Notes: generated by a model not told the origin, from the letters alone. A stretch of DNA of 22,911 nt from Bacteroidales bacterium UBA3663 (GCA_002373755.1 DFJU01000016.1:1-22911), one strand, 5' to 3'; positions 8,977-16,523 are shown, counted from the stretch's first letter. A program made the numbers and translations.

Positions 8977-9732
8977 TTATTTCCAAGCCTCGATGATAGG
9001 CATGAAGGTGTCAACCTTGAGGGCAGCGCCACCAATCAGACCACCGTCGATGTCTGGCTGAGCGAAAAGTTCAGGAGCATTGCTGCCCTTGCATGAACCG
9101 CCGTAGAGGATTGAAGTGTTGTCAGCAACCTCAGCGTTATATTTCTTTGCGATGCTTGCGCGGATGAAAGCGTGAACCTCCTCAGCCTGCTCGCTGGTTG
9201 CGGTAAGACCGGTGCCGATAGCCCAAACTGGCTCGTAGGCAACGATGCACTTTGCGAAATCATCGGCCGAAAGGGTGTACATTGCCTCCATCTGGCCTTC
9301 GATGACAGCCTTGAAGGTACCATTCTCACGCTCCTCCTTGACCTCGCCGACGCAGAAGATTGGGGTCAGACCGTTGGCCAATGCCTGCTGCAACTTGGCA
9401 ACCAAAAGCTCGTTGTTCTCGCCATGATACTGACGACGCTCGCTGTGGCCCAGAATGACGTACTTAGCGCCAGTTGAGGCAATCATATTGGCTGCAACTT
9501 CGCCCGTGTAAGCGCCCTTGTCGTGTGCAGAGCAATCCTCGGCACCAACACCGATTACAGAGCCTTCAACAGCCTTGGCAACGCTTGCAACCGAGATGAA
9601 TGGGGTGCAAACGACAACGTCACAGTTCACTTTCTTTCCAGCCAAAGCAGCCTTCAGACCCTCAGCCAGAGCAACGCCTTCCTGAAGAGTGGTGTTCATC
9701 TTCCAGTTACCGGCAACAATCTTTTTTCTCAT
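8977..9732 (-). CDS. tpiA: Triosephosphate isomerase
   Basis: This 251-residue TIM barrel interconverts dihydroxyacetone phosphate and glyceraldehyde 3-phosphate. The active site is complete: K11 in AGNWKMN, H96 in LGHSERR, E167 in [11 protein letters not shown] (the flexible loop-6 motif), and the phosphate-binding YGGSCKGSN near the C-terminus. The start is the ATG at 9732 ([13 protein letters not shown]). An open frame extends further upstream to 9816, but that stretch is the 3' end of the DoxX-like gene in another frame. The upstream stop and this start share the bases ATGA, a 4-base overlap that suggests translational coupling. Codon use resembles pgk more than its operon neighbours, as in highly expressed genes, and there is no RCTACGCGA copy. 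Confidence 0.98.
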   Translation of the reverse strand: MRKKIVAGNWKMNTTLQEGVALAEGLKAALAGKKVNCDVVVCTPFISVASVAKAVEGSVIGVGAEDCSAHDKGAYTGEVAANMIASTGAKYVILGHSERRQYHGENNELLVAKLQQALANGLTPIFCVGEVKEERENGTFKAVIEGQMEAMYTLSADDFAKCIVAYEPVWAIGTGLTATSEQAEEVHAFIRASIAKKYNAEVADNTSILYGGSCKGSNAPELFAQPDIDGGLIGGAALKVDTFMPIIEAWK

Positions 9733-10997
9733 TTTTGTTTCTTTTTTGAAAAGGTTTTTATAATACGCAACGGCAAATATAACAACATCGGGGCAACCAG
9801 CCAAACAGCAATCCAAAAAACGCGCTTTTTCCTTGATATAGGCCGAATTTGCCCCAAACTCTGCTCACTTAACTTTGCAGATGTCATTTGGGCCACATCG
9901 ACGCCCGGCAAGTGCGATTTCCAAAGGATAATTCCATTGTGCAACAACATGAAACCGGGGTTGCTGCGTATCATCGTCTCGACAATCTGGCGGTCGGCGT
10001 AGAGGTACGGATATTCCGCTCCGGTGTTGAAGTGCCAACGGGCGACAGCGTCCGGGTTGCGTTCGGTGATGCAGTAGAACGGATAGCCCTGCTCCAAAGC
10101 ATATTCGTAGAGGTTTTCGATGCGGTCGATGTCATGTTCTTCGGCGCGGTTCAAGTCGGGCGACAGCAGAAGCATCACGTAGCCCGTATCGCTCAAAATA
10201 CGGCAAGTGACATCGTCGCCCGATTCGTCGAACAGGACGAGGTTTTCATGTCCGGATTCCGATACCGCTACGCGACTTTCCGGCATAATTGTCTCGACGA
10301 ATGTCCAACCATCGGCCTCGTCGGGCAGATTGTCAAGCGAGAATTCCTGTCGTTGTCCATCTTTCTCATACACAACGATATACTGCGCATTTTCGTCGGC
10401 AATGGCATCGGACATAACCTCACGACACGGAGCGGCCAAATCGACTCCAGGACGAAACGGACGGAAATCGACGAAAGGAAGACGCCATGTGCCTAACGCA
10501 AGCAGCAGCAGGACACCGAAAAGCGCTGTGTAGAAATAGAACGTGTGGAAAATGCGCGACAACATCGACACCTGACGATAACGCAGCAAGAACAGACAGA
10601 CGATGGCTGCGGTGAGAACGACATTCTTCCAAAACGTCTGCCAATTGCTCAAGACGAGCACGTCGCCGAAGCAGCCGCAGTCGTCAACCGGATTAAAGAT
10701 AGCGAGATAGAGCGTCAACGGCGTCATCACGGCCATAAAAAGCATCGACATCGAGGCGGTGAGCAGACGATGTCGGCCAATGAGGATGTAGAAACCCATC
10801 GAGAACTCGACCAAAGCCAGCCCCCACGCCATGGCCAACGTGAAATCGGCGAGCAATCCGAACGAGAAATGTTGCAGATATTCGCCGATTTTGATTGACG
10901 TGCCGACGGGGTCGATGGCCTTCGACAGGCCGCTGAACACAAACGACGCGCCCACCAACCACTGGCAGAAGAGCGCGAACCACCTATTCTTTTTCAC
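9729..10997 (-). CDS. DoxX/MauE-like membrane protein with C-terminal thioredoxin-like region
   Basis: The protein has about 422 residues. Its N-terminal half is a four-helix DoxX/MauE-type membrane domain ([18 protein letters not shown], then helices near residues 50-75, 85-105 and 125-142) with the loop [21 protein letters not shown], whose Cys-Gly-Cys pair is characteristic. A fifth helix lies near 157-172. A soluble part follows. Residues about 275-365 ([10 protein letters not shown] to [15 protein letters not shown]) read like a thioredoxin fold without a CxxC. A final helix near 396-413 returns it to the membrane. No ATG fits: the start must be the GTG at 10997 or the TTG at 11003, both inside the last codons of the DUF1599 gene (overlap 14 or 20 bases). 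Function is unknown. Family knowledge suggests thiol-redox or quinone-linked chemistry in the envelope, but this is inference. Confidence 0.8.
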   Translation of the reverse strand: MKKNRWFALFCQWLVGASFVFSGLSKAIDPVGTSIKIGEYLQHFSFGLLADFTLAMAWGLALVEFSMGFYILIGRHRLLTASMSMLFMAVMTPLTLYLAIFNPVDDCGCFGDVLVLSNWQTFWKNVVLTAAIVCLFLLRYRQVSMLSRIFHTFYFYTALFGVLLLLALGTWRLPFVDFRPFRPGVDLAAPCREVMSDAIADENAQYIVVYEKDGQRQEFSLDNLPDEADGWTFVETIMPESRVAVSESGHENLVLFDESGDDVTCRILSDTGYVMLLLSPDLNRAEEHDIDRIENLYEYALEQGYPFYCITERNPDAVARWHFNTGAEYPYLYADRQIVETMIRSNPGFMLLHNGIILWKSHLPGVDVAQMTSAKLSEQSLGQIRPISRKKRVFWIAVWLVAPMLLYLPLRIIKTFSKKKQK

Positions 10998-11526
10998 AGA
11001 CAAGCTTTATGAGCGCAAAAAGTGAATAGTTGACCATGTCGAGATAGTTGGCGTCGATGCCTTCGCTCACCAGCGTCTTGCCCTCGTGGTCCTCAATCTG
11101 CTTGGTGCGCTGAATCTTCATCAGAATCAAATCCACGTAGCTCGACACGCGCATCATGCGCCACGCCTCGTCGTAGTCATGATTCTTGGACGCCAATAGC
11201 GCAAGTGCTGCCTGAAGCTGCTCGTCGTAGAGTGCGACCACCTGTTCGGGCTGCATGTCCGACTTCTCGGCATAGCCCAATTTAAGCTGGATGACGCCCA
11301 TCAGTCCGTAGTTCACAATGCCGATAAATTCCGGCACGATGCCCTCTCCGACCAGCGACTCGCCCTTCACTTGCAACGTCCGGATTCGGTTCGCCTTGAT
11401 GTATATCTGGTCGGTGATTGACTGCGGCCGCATTATACGCCACGACGCGCCATAGTCGAACGTCTTTTTGGTAAAGACATCACGGCACAACTTCGTCACC
11501 TCCTTCAATTCTTCTTCCGTATTCAT
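10984..11526 (-). CDS. DUF1599 protein with two tandem domain copies
   Basis: This is a 180-residue soluble protein of the DUF1599 family. It contains the same unit twice. The first copy (about residues 22-85) runs FDYGASWRIMRPQSITDQI to GIVPEFIGIVNYGLMGVI. The second (about 114-177) runs HDYDEAWRMMRVSSYVDLI to GIDANYLDMVNYSLFALI. Both share (D)Y-x2-(A/S)WR-(I/M)MR, a KxxR-(T) helix, GExLV-(G/S)EGI and a VNY-(G/S)L end. I recall this domain being linked to nucleotide-modification systems, but its activity is not established to my knowledge. It lies 25 bases after the HU-LysM gene, and its 3' end overlaps the DoxX-like start. That fixed position in a housekeeping operon argues for a core cellular role rather than a phage one. 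Confidence 0.85.
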   Translation of the reverse strand: MNTEEELKEVTKLCRDVFTKKTFDYGASWRIMRPQSITDQIYIKANRIRTLQVKGESLVGEGIVPEFIGIVNYGLMGVIQLKLGYAEKSDMQPEQVVALYDEQLQAALALLASKNHDYDEAWRMMRVSSYVDLILMKIQRTKQIEDHEGKTLVSEGIDANYLDMVNYSLFALIKLVCEKE

Positions 11527-11551
11527 TGATTTTCAGATTATTATGTTTCAT

Positions 11552-12832
11552 TCATTTTGCAGCATTAAGGATCTGCATAGCACGGTTCTGCGCACGTTTC
11601 ACCGACTTCACATCGCTCGCATCGATGCGGAAATAGCTCGGATTCGGCAAGTAGAGCGGCAGTCCGATTGGCACATTGTTCGGGTCGCCCAACTGGAACG
11701 CATTAACGTCGTAGATGTACGCCCAGAATGCCTTGTCGCCATATTCGCGTAGCGCCACGAGCGTCAGTCGGCCACCGTCGCCAAGCGTCGCCATCTTCGG
11801 CTTTCCGCCCTCCATGAGCAGCATTTCATCCGATGGCTTGCCAACGACTTTCCTCGTGCTTGCGGCCGACGGCTTCGCTTCGTGGCTGGTTTCCGACTTC
11901 GTGGCCGATGCCGATTTGGCCTCACTCTGCGTTGGTTTTTCCGACGCGGCAGTCGGAGTTTCAGTTTCGACGGCACTTGCAGTTTCGGCCGATGCAGAGT
12001 CGGCAACAACCTCGGCAGCAGGTTTCGTTTCGGCGGATTTTTCGGCCGACGGCGACGAGCATGACTTCACCGCAAAGATGAGCACAACTACCACGGCCAA
12101 CACGCCTGCGGCCGCACCCCACATCCAAGGTTTGACGAGCTGCAATTTGGCTTTCAGCACCTCGAAGGTGTCCGGTTCTTCATAACGGCGGCGACGCGGC
12201 GGCTGCGGCGTTTCGGGTTTCTTTTCCTCAGCAGGCTGCGTCTTCTTTTCGGCCGATGCAGAAATCGCCGCCACGATACCTCCGATGGCAGCCGATGTTT
12301 CCGCTACGCGATTTTCGCCGGTCTGCGATGCCGACACAGCTTCCTGTTCCGCTGGTTCCGACGGCGCATCTGGCGATGGCTCAACCGACGCGGAAGGTGC
12401 ATTGGCCGCAATGGGTTCCGCTACGCGATTTTCGGGTTCAGGCGCGGCAGACGGGGCTTCGTCCGGAGCATCGGACACAACATTTTCAGCCTCTTCGACG
12501 GGCTTTGCCGGAACATCGTCGGCCGCAACTTCTTCGGGCTTTATATCGTCGCCGATGGGGCGTGGCGCATTGCTCACGACGACCGGCTCGAAGCACGCGA
12601 AAGGCGCATTGACGGCAGCACGCATACGCTCGTCCACCTGAAAGGCCAAACGGCGGCCCTGCTGCGTGGCGATGACGGAGAAGGTGCCAAGCCCCTGGAT
12701 TGTGACCTCTTCGCCGGCGCGAACCTCATCGAGCAACGTCTGCGTGAGGGCATCGACGAAAGCTGCGGCATCGGCCTCGCTCACTTTGGCATAGCGCGCC
12801 AAATGAAATTTGAATTGATTGGCGTTCAACAT
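11552..12832 (-). CDS. HU-like DNA-binding domain fused to transmembrane helix and LysM-like domain
   Basis: The 426-residue protein has three parts. Residues 1-88 are an HU/IHF-like fold (FVDALTQTLLDEVRAGEEVTIQGLGTFSV), with a short beta arm that lacks the usual NPxTG tip. Residues 90-215 are a disordered Ala/Pro/Glu/Ser linker with two ENRVAE repeats, ending in the basic patch PPRRRRYEEP. One hydrophobic helix (about 236-256) follows. A second low-complexity Ala/Ser/Glu/Lys stretch leads to residues 350-397 (LTLVALREYGDKAFWAYIYD, then GDPNNVPIGLPLYLP), which fit a LysM domain. The basic residues before the helix predict that HU is cytoplasmic and LysM periplasmic, so the protein could tie DNA to peptidoglycan. 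It follows a small HU gene by 6 bases. Domain calls are by eye, and the bridging role is inference. Confidence 0.82.
   Translation of the reverse strand: MLNANQFKFHLARYAKVSEADAAAFVDALTQTLLDEVRAGEEVTIQGLGTFSVIATQQGRRLAFQVDERMRAAVNAPFACFEPVVVSNAPRPIGDDIKPEEVAADDVPAKPVEEAENVVSDAPDEAPSAAPEPENRVAEPIAANAPSASVEPSPDAPSEPAEQEAVSASQTGENRVAETSAAIGGIVAAISASAEKKTQPAEEKKPETPQPPRRRRYEEPDTFEVLKAKLQLVKPWMWGAAAGVLAVVVVLIFAVKSCSSPSAEKSAETKPAAEVVADSASAETASAVETETPTAASEKPTQSEAKSASATKSETSHEAKPSAASTRKVVGKPSDEMLLMEGGKPKMATLGDGGRLTLVALREYGDKAFWAYIYDVNAFQLGDPNNVPIGLPLYLPNPSYFRIDASDVKSVKRAQNRAMQILNAAK
12299..12434. repeat. 19-bp direct repeat in the HU-LysM linker
   Basis: TTCCGCTACGCGATTTTCG occurs at 12299-12317 and again at 12416-12434, both in frame and encoding ENRVAE on the minus strand. 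Each holds one RCTACGCGA copy. The surrounding sequence between them is not repeated, so only this short block was duplicated or conserved. Confidence 0.9.
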
Positions 12833-12838
12833 ATTGCA

Positions 12839-13099
12839 TCAGTTTAGTTCGACTTCACTTTGCAGGCGATAGGTGATGCGCGGTGGATACATCATCTGCA
12901 ATCCGCTGGCTGGATCTTCGGCCACATATTCGGGGTGTTTGGTCGATACGAATCGGCCGATGCCCTGCCATTCGACATCAATCTGCTCGGTGGCCTGCTC
13001 GGCCATCAGCTTTACGGCCGACGACATCAGCGCAGTGCACACCTGACGGTCAAGGCCGCAACGCCTTTGCACTTCTGAAAGAAAATCTTTGTGGGTCAT
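12839..13099 (-). CDS. Small HU-like DNA-binding protein
   Basis: The 86-residue product starts at the ATG at 13099 (MTHKDFLSEV). The frame stays open to 13264, but the extra residues are not family-like and would cross the promoter. The N-terminal helices (KDFLSEVQRRCGLDRQVCTALMSSAVKLM) and the saddle beta strands (IDVEWQGIGRFVSTKHPEY) match the HU/IHF fold. The arm region EDPASG...MMYPPRITYRLQS resembles the Bacteroidetes HU variants with DPxxG and PPR. Such proteins bend DNA without strong sequence preference. It is the first gene of the long minus-strand unit, 23-30 bases from a TAnnTTTG promoter and 6 bases ahead of the HU-LysM gene. The two HU-like chains may form a heterodimer, which is inference. 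Confidence 0.8.
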   Translation of the reverse strand: MTHKDFLSEVQRRCGLDRQVCTALMSSAVKLMAEQATEQIDVEWQGIGRFVSTKHPEYVAEDPASGLQMMYPPRITYRLQSEVELN

Positions 13100-13128
13100 G
13101 GGAGGTTGGGTTATTGAATGTATGCGTG

Positions 13129-13136
13129 CAAATGTA
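13129..13136 (-). promoter_or_regulatory. Bacteroidetes -7 element (TACATTTG) for the HU operon
   Basis: On the minus strand TACATTTG matches TAnnTTTG, the -7 consensus of the Bacteroidetes primary sigma factor. Transcription would begin near 13124, leaving a leader of about 25 bases before the ATG at 13099. No clean TTTG -33 box was found at the usual 19-22 base spacing. Confidence 0.6.
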
Positions 13137-13168
13137 GTCAAAATTCCTGAATTGTGTGTCCAGTCGGG

Positions 13169-13207
13169 AAGAAAACAGAAACAGACACCAGCGAAAACCG
13201 ATGTCTG
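13169..13207 (-). terminator. Rho-independent terminator of the barrel/lipoprotein unit
   Basis: On the minus strand an 11-bp stem (13207-13197 with 13192-13182), containing a few G-U pairs and a 4-base loop, is followed by a run rich in T (complement of 13169-13181). It lies 35 bases after the lipoprotein stop and separates that unit from the HU operon promoter. Confidence 0.7.
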
Positions 13208-13241
13208 AGTCTTTTCTGCGAATATCAAAACACGAAGATTG

Positions 13242-13685
13242 TCACTTGCTGTCTTGATAGACATTTATTGAATTTTCCCAATAAAGCGACGTGTTAATCT
13301 GCACTGCGGCATGATGGTTTCTGCCCGATGTATTTTTATCAACCGTGATTTTCAAGTACGAACGGTCTTCCTCCAGTATCTTTTCGACTGTAAACCAGCC
13401 ACACTCCATCGAATCGGGATTTGCCTCAAATGGTGCATAATCGACTGTCGTTTCCGTGCCAGAATGCCAATCATAATCGGTGGCGCCCACCAATTTCCAT
13501 TGGGCCGCGCGTTCAATCACGCGCCCCACGAAGATAGTATCCATTCCGCCATCGACCGTAAAACTGGAGACAGTTCGCCTCGGAAAGTAATCGTATTCGT
13601 CGTAAGGATAAACTTCGTCACAATCACAATACAGATTGAGGCACGAAAAGAGGCAAACAGCCACAAAGAAATATATCTTTTTCAT
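13242..13685 (-). CDS. Hypothetical small lipoprotein or exported protein
   Basis: I do not recognise this 147-residue protein. It begins with a lysine-led hydrophobic signal sequence (MKKIYFFVAVCLFSC). L-F-S-C could serve as a lipobox, placing the mature protein on a membrane as a lipoprotein, although a second Cys pair nearby (YCDCDE) makes the exact site uncertain. The mature N-terminus is very acidic and Tyr-rich (DEVYPYDEYDYF), and the remainder looks beta-rich (SFTVDGGMDTIFVGR, SYLKITVDKN). It starts 12 bases after the stop of the outer-membrane barrel gene and ends just before a terminator, so the two genes form one transcript. A role at the cell surface is the most that can be inferred. 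Confidence 0.65.
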   Translation of the reverse strand: MKKIYFFVAVCLFSCLNLYCDCDEVYPYDEYDYFPRRTVSSFTVDGGMDTIFVGRVIERAAQWKLVGATDYDWHSGTETTVDYAPFEANPDSMECGWFTVEKILEEDRSYLKITVDKNTSGRNHHAAVQINTSLYWENSINVYQDSK

Positions 13686-13697
13686 AGTTATAGTTTT

Positions 13698-14351
13698 TCA
13701 TCTATGTCCGAATGTTGCCTTGACGCCAAAGCTAATAAATCCTTGATAACCATAACCACCTTCCGCGAAACCACGAATCAGTTGGCCGCCCCATTCGATG
13801 CCCAAGGCTGAAACCTGGTAGGCCGCCTTCACCTTCGTCTTTTTTCCGCAATCGAAGTCGAGGTCGTCGTGCAGATTGAGGTCTTTCTCGTCAATGGTGT
13901 GAAAGCCAATGCCACCTGCCAAACGTGTATAGGCCGCGAAATGGGCGTGATTCAACCAATAGAAGCGGATAGTGGGCATGATACACAACATTGACTCATC
14001 AACGCTTGCCCAACACGCATCGTAATGCTTGTTCGAAATTTGATAGTCAGCAATCAAATCCACATAACTGAGCTGCAATCCAGTGCCAAACCGGTTGCCG
14101 AAATTGCGCAAATAAGAACAATTCAACGACATCGCCACGTTATCTTTATAACCATAATAGGCACCCTCTGCCCAATTTGAATTTTGAATAACAGGACATG
14201 ATTGAAAATGGTCTGCGTCGGGATTACCGAACCCGACATTCAGCGACACATCGTTTTTCGGCAACTCGCGCGCACGGAAAAACTGGGCATTGGCCGTCGT
14301 CGAAAACAGCGTAGCGACAAAAAGAATCAAAATGGTGAATGTTTTTTTCAT
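13698..14351 (-). CDS. Hypothetical outer-membrane beta-barrel protein
   Basis: The 217-residue product starts at the ATG at 14351, where MKKTFTILILFVATLFSTTANAQ gives a clear signal peptide ending in NAQ. The longer open frame upstream crosses the gyrB terminator and is not coding. The mature part has alternating hydrophobic strands with aromatic girdles (VSLNVGFGN, VAMSLNCSYLRNFG, GTGLQLSYVDLIADY, HFAAYTRLAGGIGFH) and ends in GFISFGVKATFGHR, as in small 8-stranded Bacteroidetes barrels. No specific family could be named. It is the first gene of a two-gene unit with the small lipoprotein. A promoter and a 12-A homopolymer lie directly upstream. Confidence 0.7.
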   Translation of the reverse strand: MKKTFTILILFVATLFSTTANAQFFRARELPKNDVSLNVGFGNPDADHFQSCPVIQNSNWAEGAYYGYKDNVAMSLNCSYLRNFGNRFGTGLQLSYVDLIADYQISNKHYDACWASVDESMLCIMPTIRFYWLNHAHFAAYTRLAGGIGFHTIDEKDLNLHDDLDFDCGKKTKVKAAYQVSALGIEWGGQLIRGFAEGGYGYQGFISFGVKATFGHR

Positions 14352-14383
14352 ACTTATTATTAAGGTATAACCCAAATGCGGCG

Positions 14384-14416
14384 CAAATATCGGAAATAAA
14401 TTTGAAAGAACCCAAA
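14384..14416 (-). promoter_or_regulatory. Promoter of the outer-membrane barrel gene
   Basis: On the minus strand TTTG (14416-14413) stands 21 bases before GATATTTG (14391-14384), a one-base mismatch to TAnnTTTG. A run of 12 A on the plus strand (14424-14435; 12 T on the transcribed side) lies 7 bases upstream of the TTTG box. The leader to the ATG at 14351 would be about 28 bases. Confidence 0.5.
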
Positions 14417-14456
14417 AATGTCGAAAAAAAAAAAATAAACAACGTCGTTTCCCCAT

Positions 14457-14495
14457 AAAAAAAAGAAAAGGTTCTCCCCCGAAAGGGAAAACCTT
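14457..14495 (-). terminator. Rho-independent terminator of gyrB
   Basis: On the minus strand an 11-bp stem, AAGGTTTTCCC pairing with GGGAGAACCTT (14495-14485 and 14478-14468), encloses a 6-base loop and is followed by TTTTCTTTTTTTT. It lies 25 bases after the gyrB stop. Confidence 0.9.
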
Positions 14496-14520
14496 GACTT
14501 TCATTGCGGCCAACGGCACT

Positions 14521-16461
14521 TTATGCGTCGATGTTGGCGTATGTTGCATTGCTTTCGATGAATTCGCGGCGTGGTGCGACATCTTCGCCCATGAGGAGCG
14601 AGAAAGTCTGGTCGGCCGTGATGGCATCCTCGATGTTGACCTTCTTGAGGCGGCGGTGAGCAGGATCCATTGTGGTGTCCCAGAGCTGCTCGTTGTTCAT
14701 TTCGCCCAGACCTTTATATCGTTGCACCTTAATCTTGTCCTCCTTGCCTTGTCCGTACTTCTGGAAGAACTCGCGCTGCTCTGCATCGTCCCAGCAATAT
14801 TCTTCGATCTTGCCGATGGAGCACTTGTAGAGCGGAGCCTGTGCGATATAGACGTAGCCGCCTTCGATGAGCGGACGCATATAGCGGAAGAAGAGCGTCA
14901 GAATCAACGTAGCGATGTGAGCACCATCGACATCGGCATCGGTCATGATGATTACCTTGTGGTAGCGCAAGTTGCTGATGTCGAGCGTCTTGTCTTCGCG
15001 CAGGTTGACGCGGAAGGCGCGGAACATATTCTGAATCTCTTCGCTGTCGAGCATCTTGTGAATCAAGACCTTCTCGACGTTCAGAATCTTGCCGCGCAAC
15101 GGCAGGATAGCCTGGAAGAAACGGTTGCGACCGGTCTTGGCCGTGCCACCTGCGGAATCACCCTCGACGAGGAAAATCTCACATTCTTCGGGGTTCTTCG
15201 ACGAGCAGTCGGCCAACTTGCCAGGCAGACCGCCACCTGTGAGGCGTGAGTTCTTCTGCACATTTTCGCGGGCCTTGCGGGCTGCTACGCGAGCTTGTGC
15301 GGCCAATATCACCTTCTCGATGATGAGGTGAGCCTGCTCGGGATGCTCCTCCAGATAGTTGTCCATCGCATTGCGGACGGCCTTGGTAACAGCAGGGCGA
15401 ACCTCGACGTTGCCCAACTTGGTCTTGGTCTGACCCTCGAACTGAGGCTCGGCCACCTTGACGCTGACGACAGCGGTAAGGCCCTCCTTGAAGTCCTCGG
15501 CCTTGATTTCTACCTTGGCCTTCTCGAACATCTTCTCCTTGTTGCCGTACTCCTTGAGCGATGAGCCAAGTGCTGAACGGAAACCGTCGAGATGCGTGCC
15601 GCCTTCGTGCGTGTTGATATTGTTGACGAACGAATGAATCGTCTCGGAATAGCCTGTATTGTAGGTCAATGCGACCTCGACCGGCACACCTTCGCTTTCG
15701 GTGACGAGGTGGATGATATCCGGAATAAGCGGCGTGCGGCTTTCGTCCATCCACTTGACGAATTCCTTCAGACCCTCGGTACTGTAGAACTCCTGAGTGC
15801 GAGCACTGCCATCGGGCTGGACAGCTTCCGGGCGCTCGTCGGTGAGGCGCAGACGGATGCCAGTATTCAGATAAGCCAGATCGCGCAATCGCTCAGCCAG
15901 ACGATCCCACTCGAAGATAGTCTCGGTGAAAATCGATGCATCCGGATGGAAAATGATGGTCGTGCCGGTATCTTCAGCATCGCCAATGATTTCAACCGGA
16001 GCCAATGGCTTACCGTAGGCGTAATCCTGACGGAAGATGTGGCCCTGACGATGCACGATAGCCGTAAACTGGTCGGAAAGGGCATTCACGCAACTTACAC
16101 CGACGCCATGCAAACCACCCGACACCTTGTAGGTATTCTTGTCGAACTTACCGCCGGCGTGAAGCACCGTCATGACGACCTCCAATGCCGAACGATGCTC
16201 CTTCGGATGCTCGTCCACTGGAATACCACGGCCATTGTCGATGACCTTGATTGAATTGTCGGGCAAGATGAAGACCTGAATATCGTTGCAATAGCCGGCC
16301 AATGCCTCGTCAATACAGTTATCGACTACCTCGCTGACGAGGTGATGCAATCCCTTGATACTGGTATCGCCAATATACATGGCAGGACGCTTGCGCACAG
16401 CCTCCAAACCCTCAAGGACCTGGATATGACTGGCATCGTAGTTGTTTTGAATCGCTGACAT
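14521..16461 (-). CDS. gyrB: DNA gyrase subunit B
   Basis: GyrB is the ATPase subunit of DNA gyrase, which with GyrA introduces negative supercoils. The 646-residue product has the GHKL ATPase domain (RKRPAMYIGDTSIKGLHHL, EVVDNCIDEALAG, DNGRGIPVD, the ATP lid GGLHGVGVSCVNALS), the transducer domain, and a TOPRIM domain with LVEGDSAGGTAKTGRNR, the PLRGKILNVEK element and the metal-binding TDADVDGAHI. It ends with the GyrA-interacting tail YKGLGEMNNEQLWDTTMDP. Length and motifs favour GyrB over ParE, and the roughly 170-residue insertion of enterobacterial GyrB is absent, as is usual outside that group. It is flanked by rpsT upstream, with a terminator between, so it should have its own promoter. 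An alternating pyrimidine-purine run lies 32-57 bases before its start. Confidence 0.97.
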   Translation of the reverse strand: MSAIQNNYDASHIQVLEGLEAVRKRPAMYIGDTSIKGLHHLVSEVVDNCIDEALAGYCNDIQVFILPDNSIKVIDNGRGIPVDEHPKEHRSALEVVMTVLHAGGKFDKNTYKVSGGLHGVGVSCVNALSDQFTAIVHRQGHIFRQDYAYGKPLAPVEIIGDAEDTGTTIIFHPDASIFTETIFEWDRLAERLRDLAYLNTGIRLRLTDERPEAVQPDGSARTQEFYSTEGLKEFVKWMDESRTPLIPDIIHLVTESEGVPVEVALTYNTGYSETIHSFVNNINTHEGGTHLDGFRSALGSSLKEYGNKEKMFEKAKVEIKAEDFKEGLTAVVSVKVAEPQFEGQTKTKLGNVEVRPAVTKAVRNAMDNYLEEHPEQAHLIIEKVILAAQARVAARKARENVQKNSRLTGGGLPGKLADCSSKNPEECEIFLVEGDSAGGTAKTGRNRFFQAILPLRGKILNVEKVLIHKMLDSEEIQNMFRAFRVNLREDKTLDISNLRYHKVIIMTDADVDGAHIATLILTLFFRYMRPLIEGGYVYIAQAPLYKCSIGKIEEYCWDDAEQREFFQKYGQGKEDKIKVQRYKGLGEMNNEQLWDTTMDPAHRRLKKVNIEDAITADQTFSLLMGEDVAPRREFIESNATYANIDA

Positions 16462-16492
16462 AAGGTGTAAGGAAAAGGTTACAGAATGTGTT

Positions 16493-16518
16493 TATATGTG
16501 TACGCGCACACGCGCGCG
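16493..16518. other. 26-bp alternating pyrimidine-purine run upstream of gyrB
   Basis: Thirteen consecutive pyrimidine-purine steps run without a break, from TATATGTG into TACGCGCACA and CGCGCGCG. The CG-rich half is the kind of sequence that can turn to left-handed Z-DNA under negative supercoiling. It lies between the rpsT terminator and the gyrB start, where the gyrB promoter should be. Confidence 0.85.
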
Positions 16519-16523
16519 AAAAG

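Noticed and set aside
9733..9816. Longer TpiA start at 9816
   Set aside because: The stretch is the coding 3' end of the DoxX-like gene in another frame, and [13 protein letters not shown] is the conserved family start.
14397..14404. Plus-strand TAAATTTG as a promoter
   Set aside because: No plus-strand gene lies downstream, since gyrB is on the other strand. It is a likely chance match.
14352..14627. Upstream extension of the outer-membrane barrel gene
   Set aside because: It would cross the gyrB terminator and the gyrB 3' end, and the signal peptide begins at 14351.
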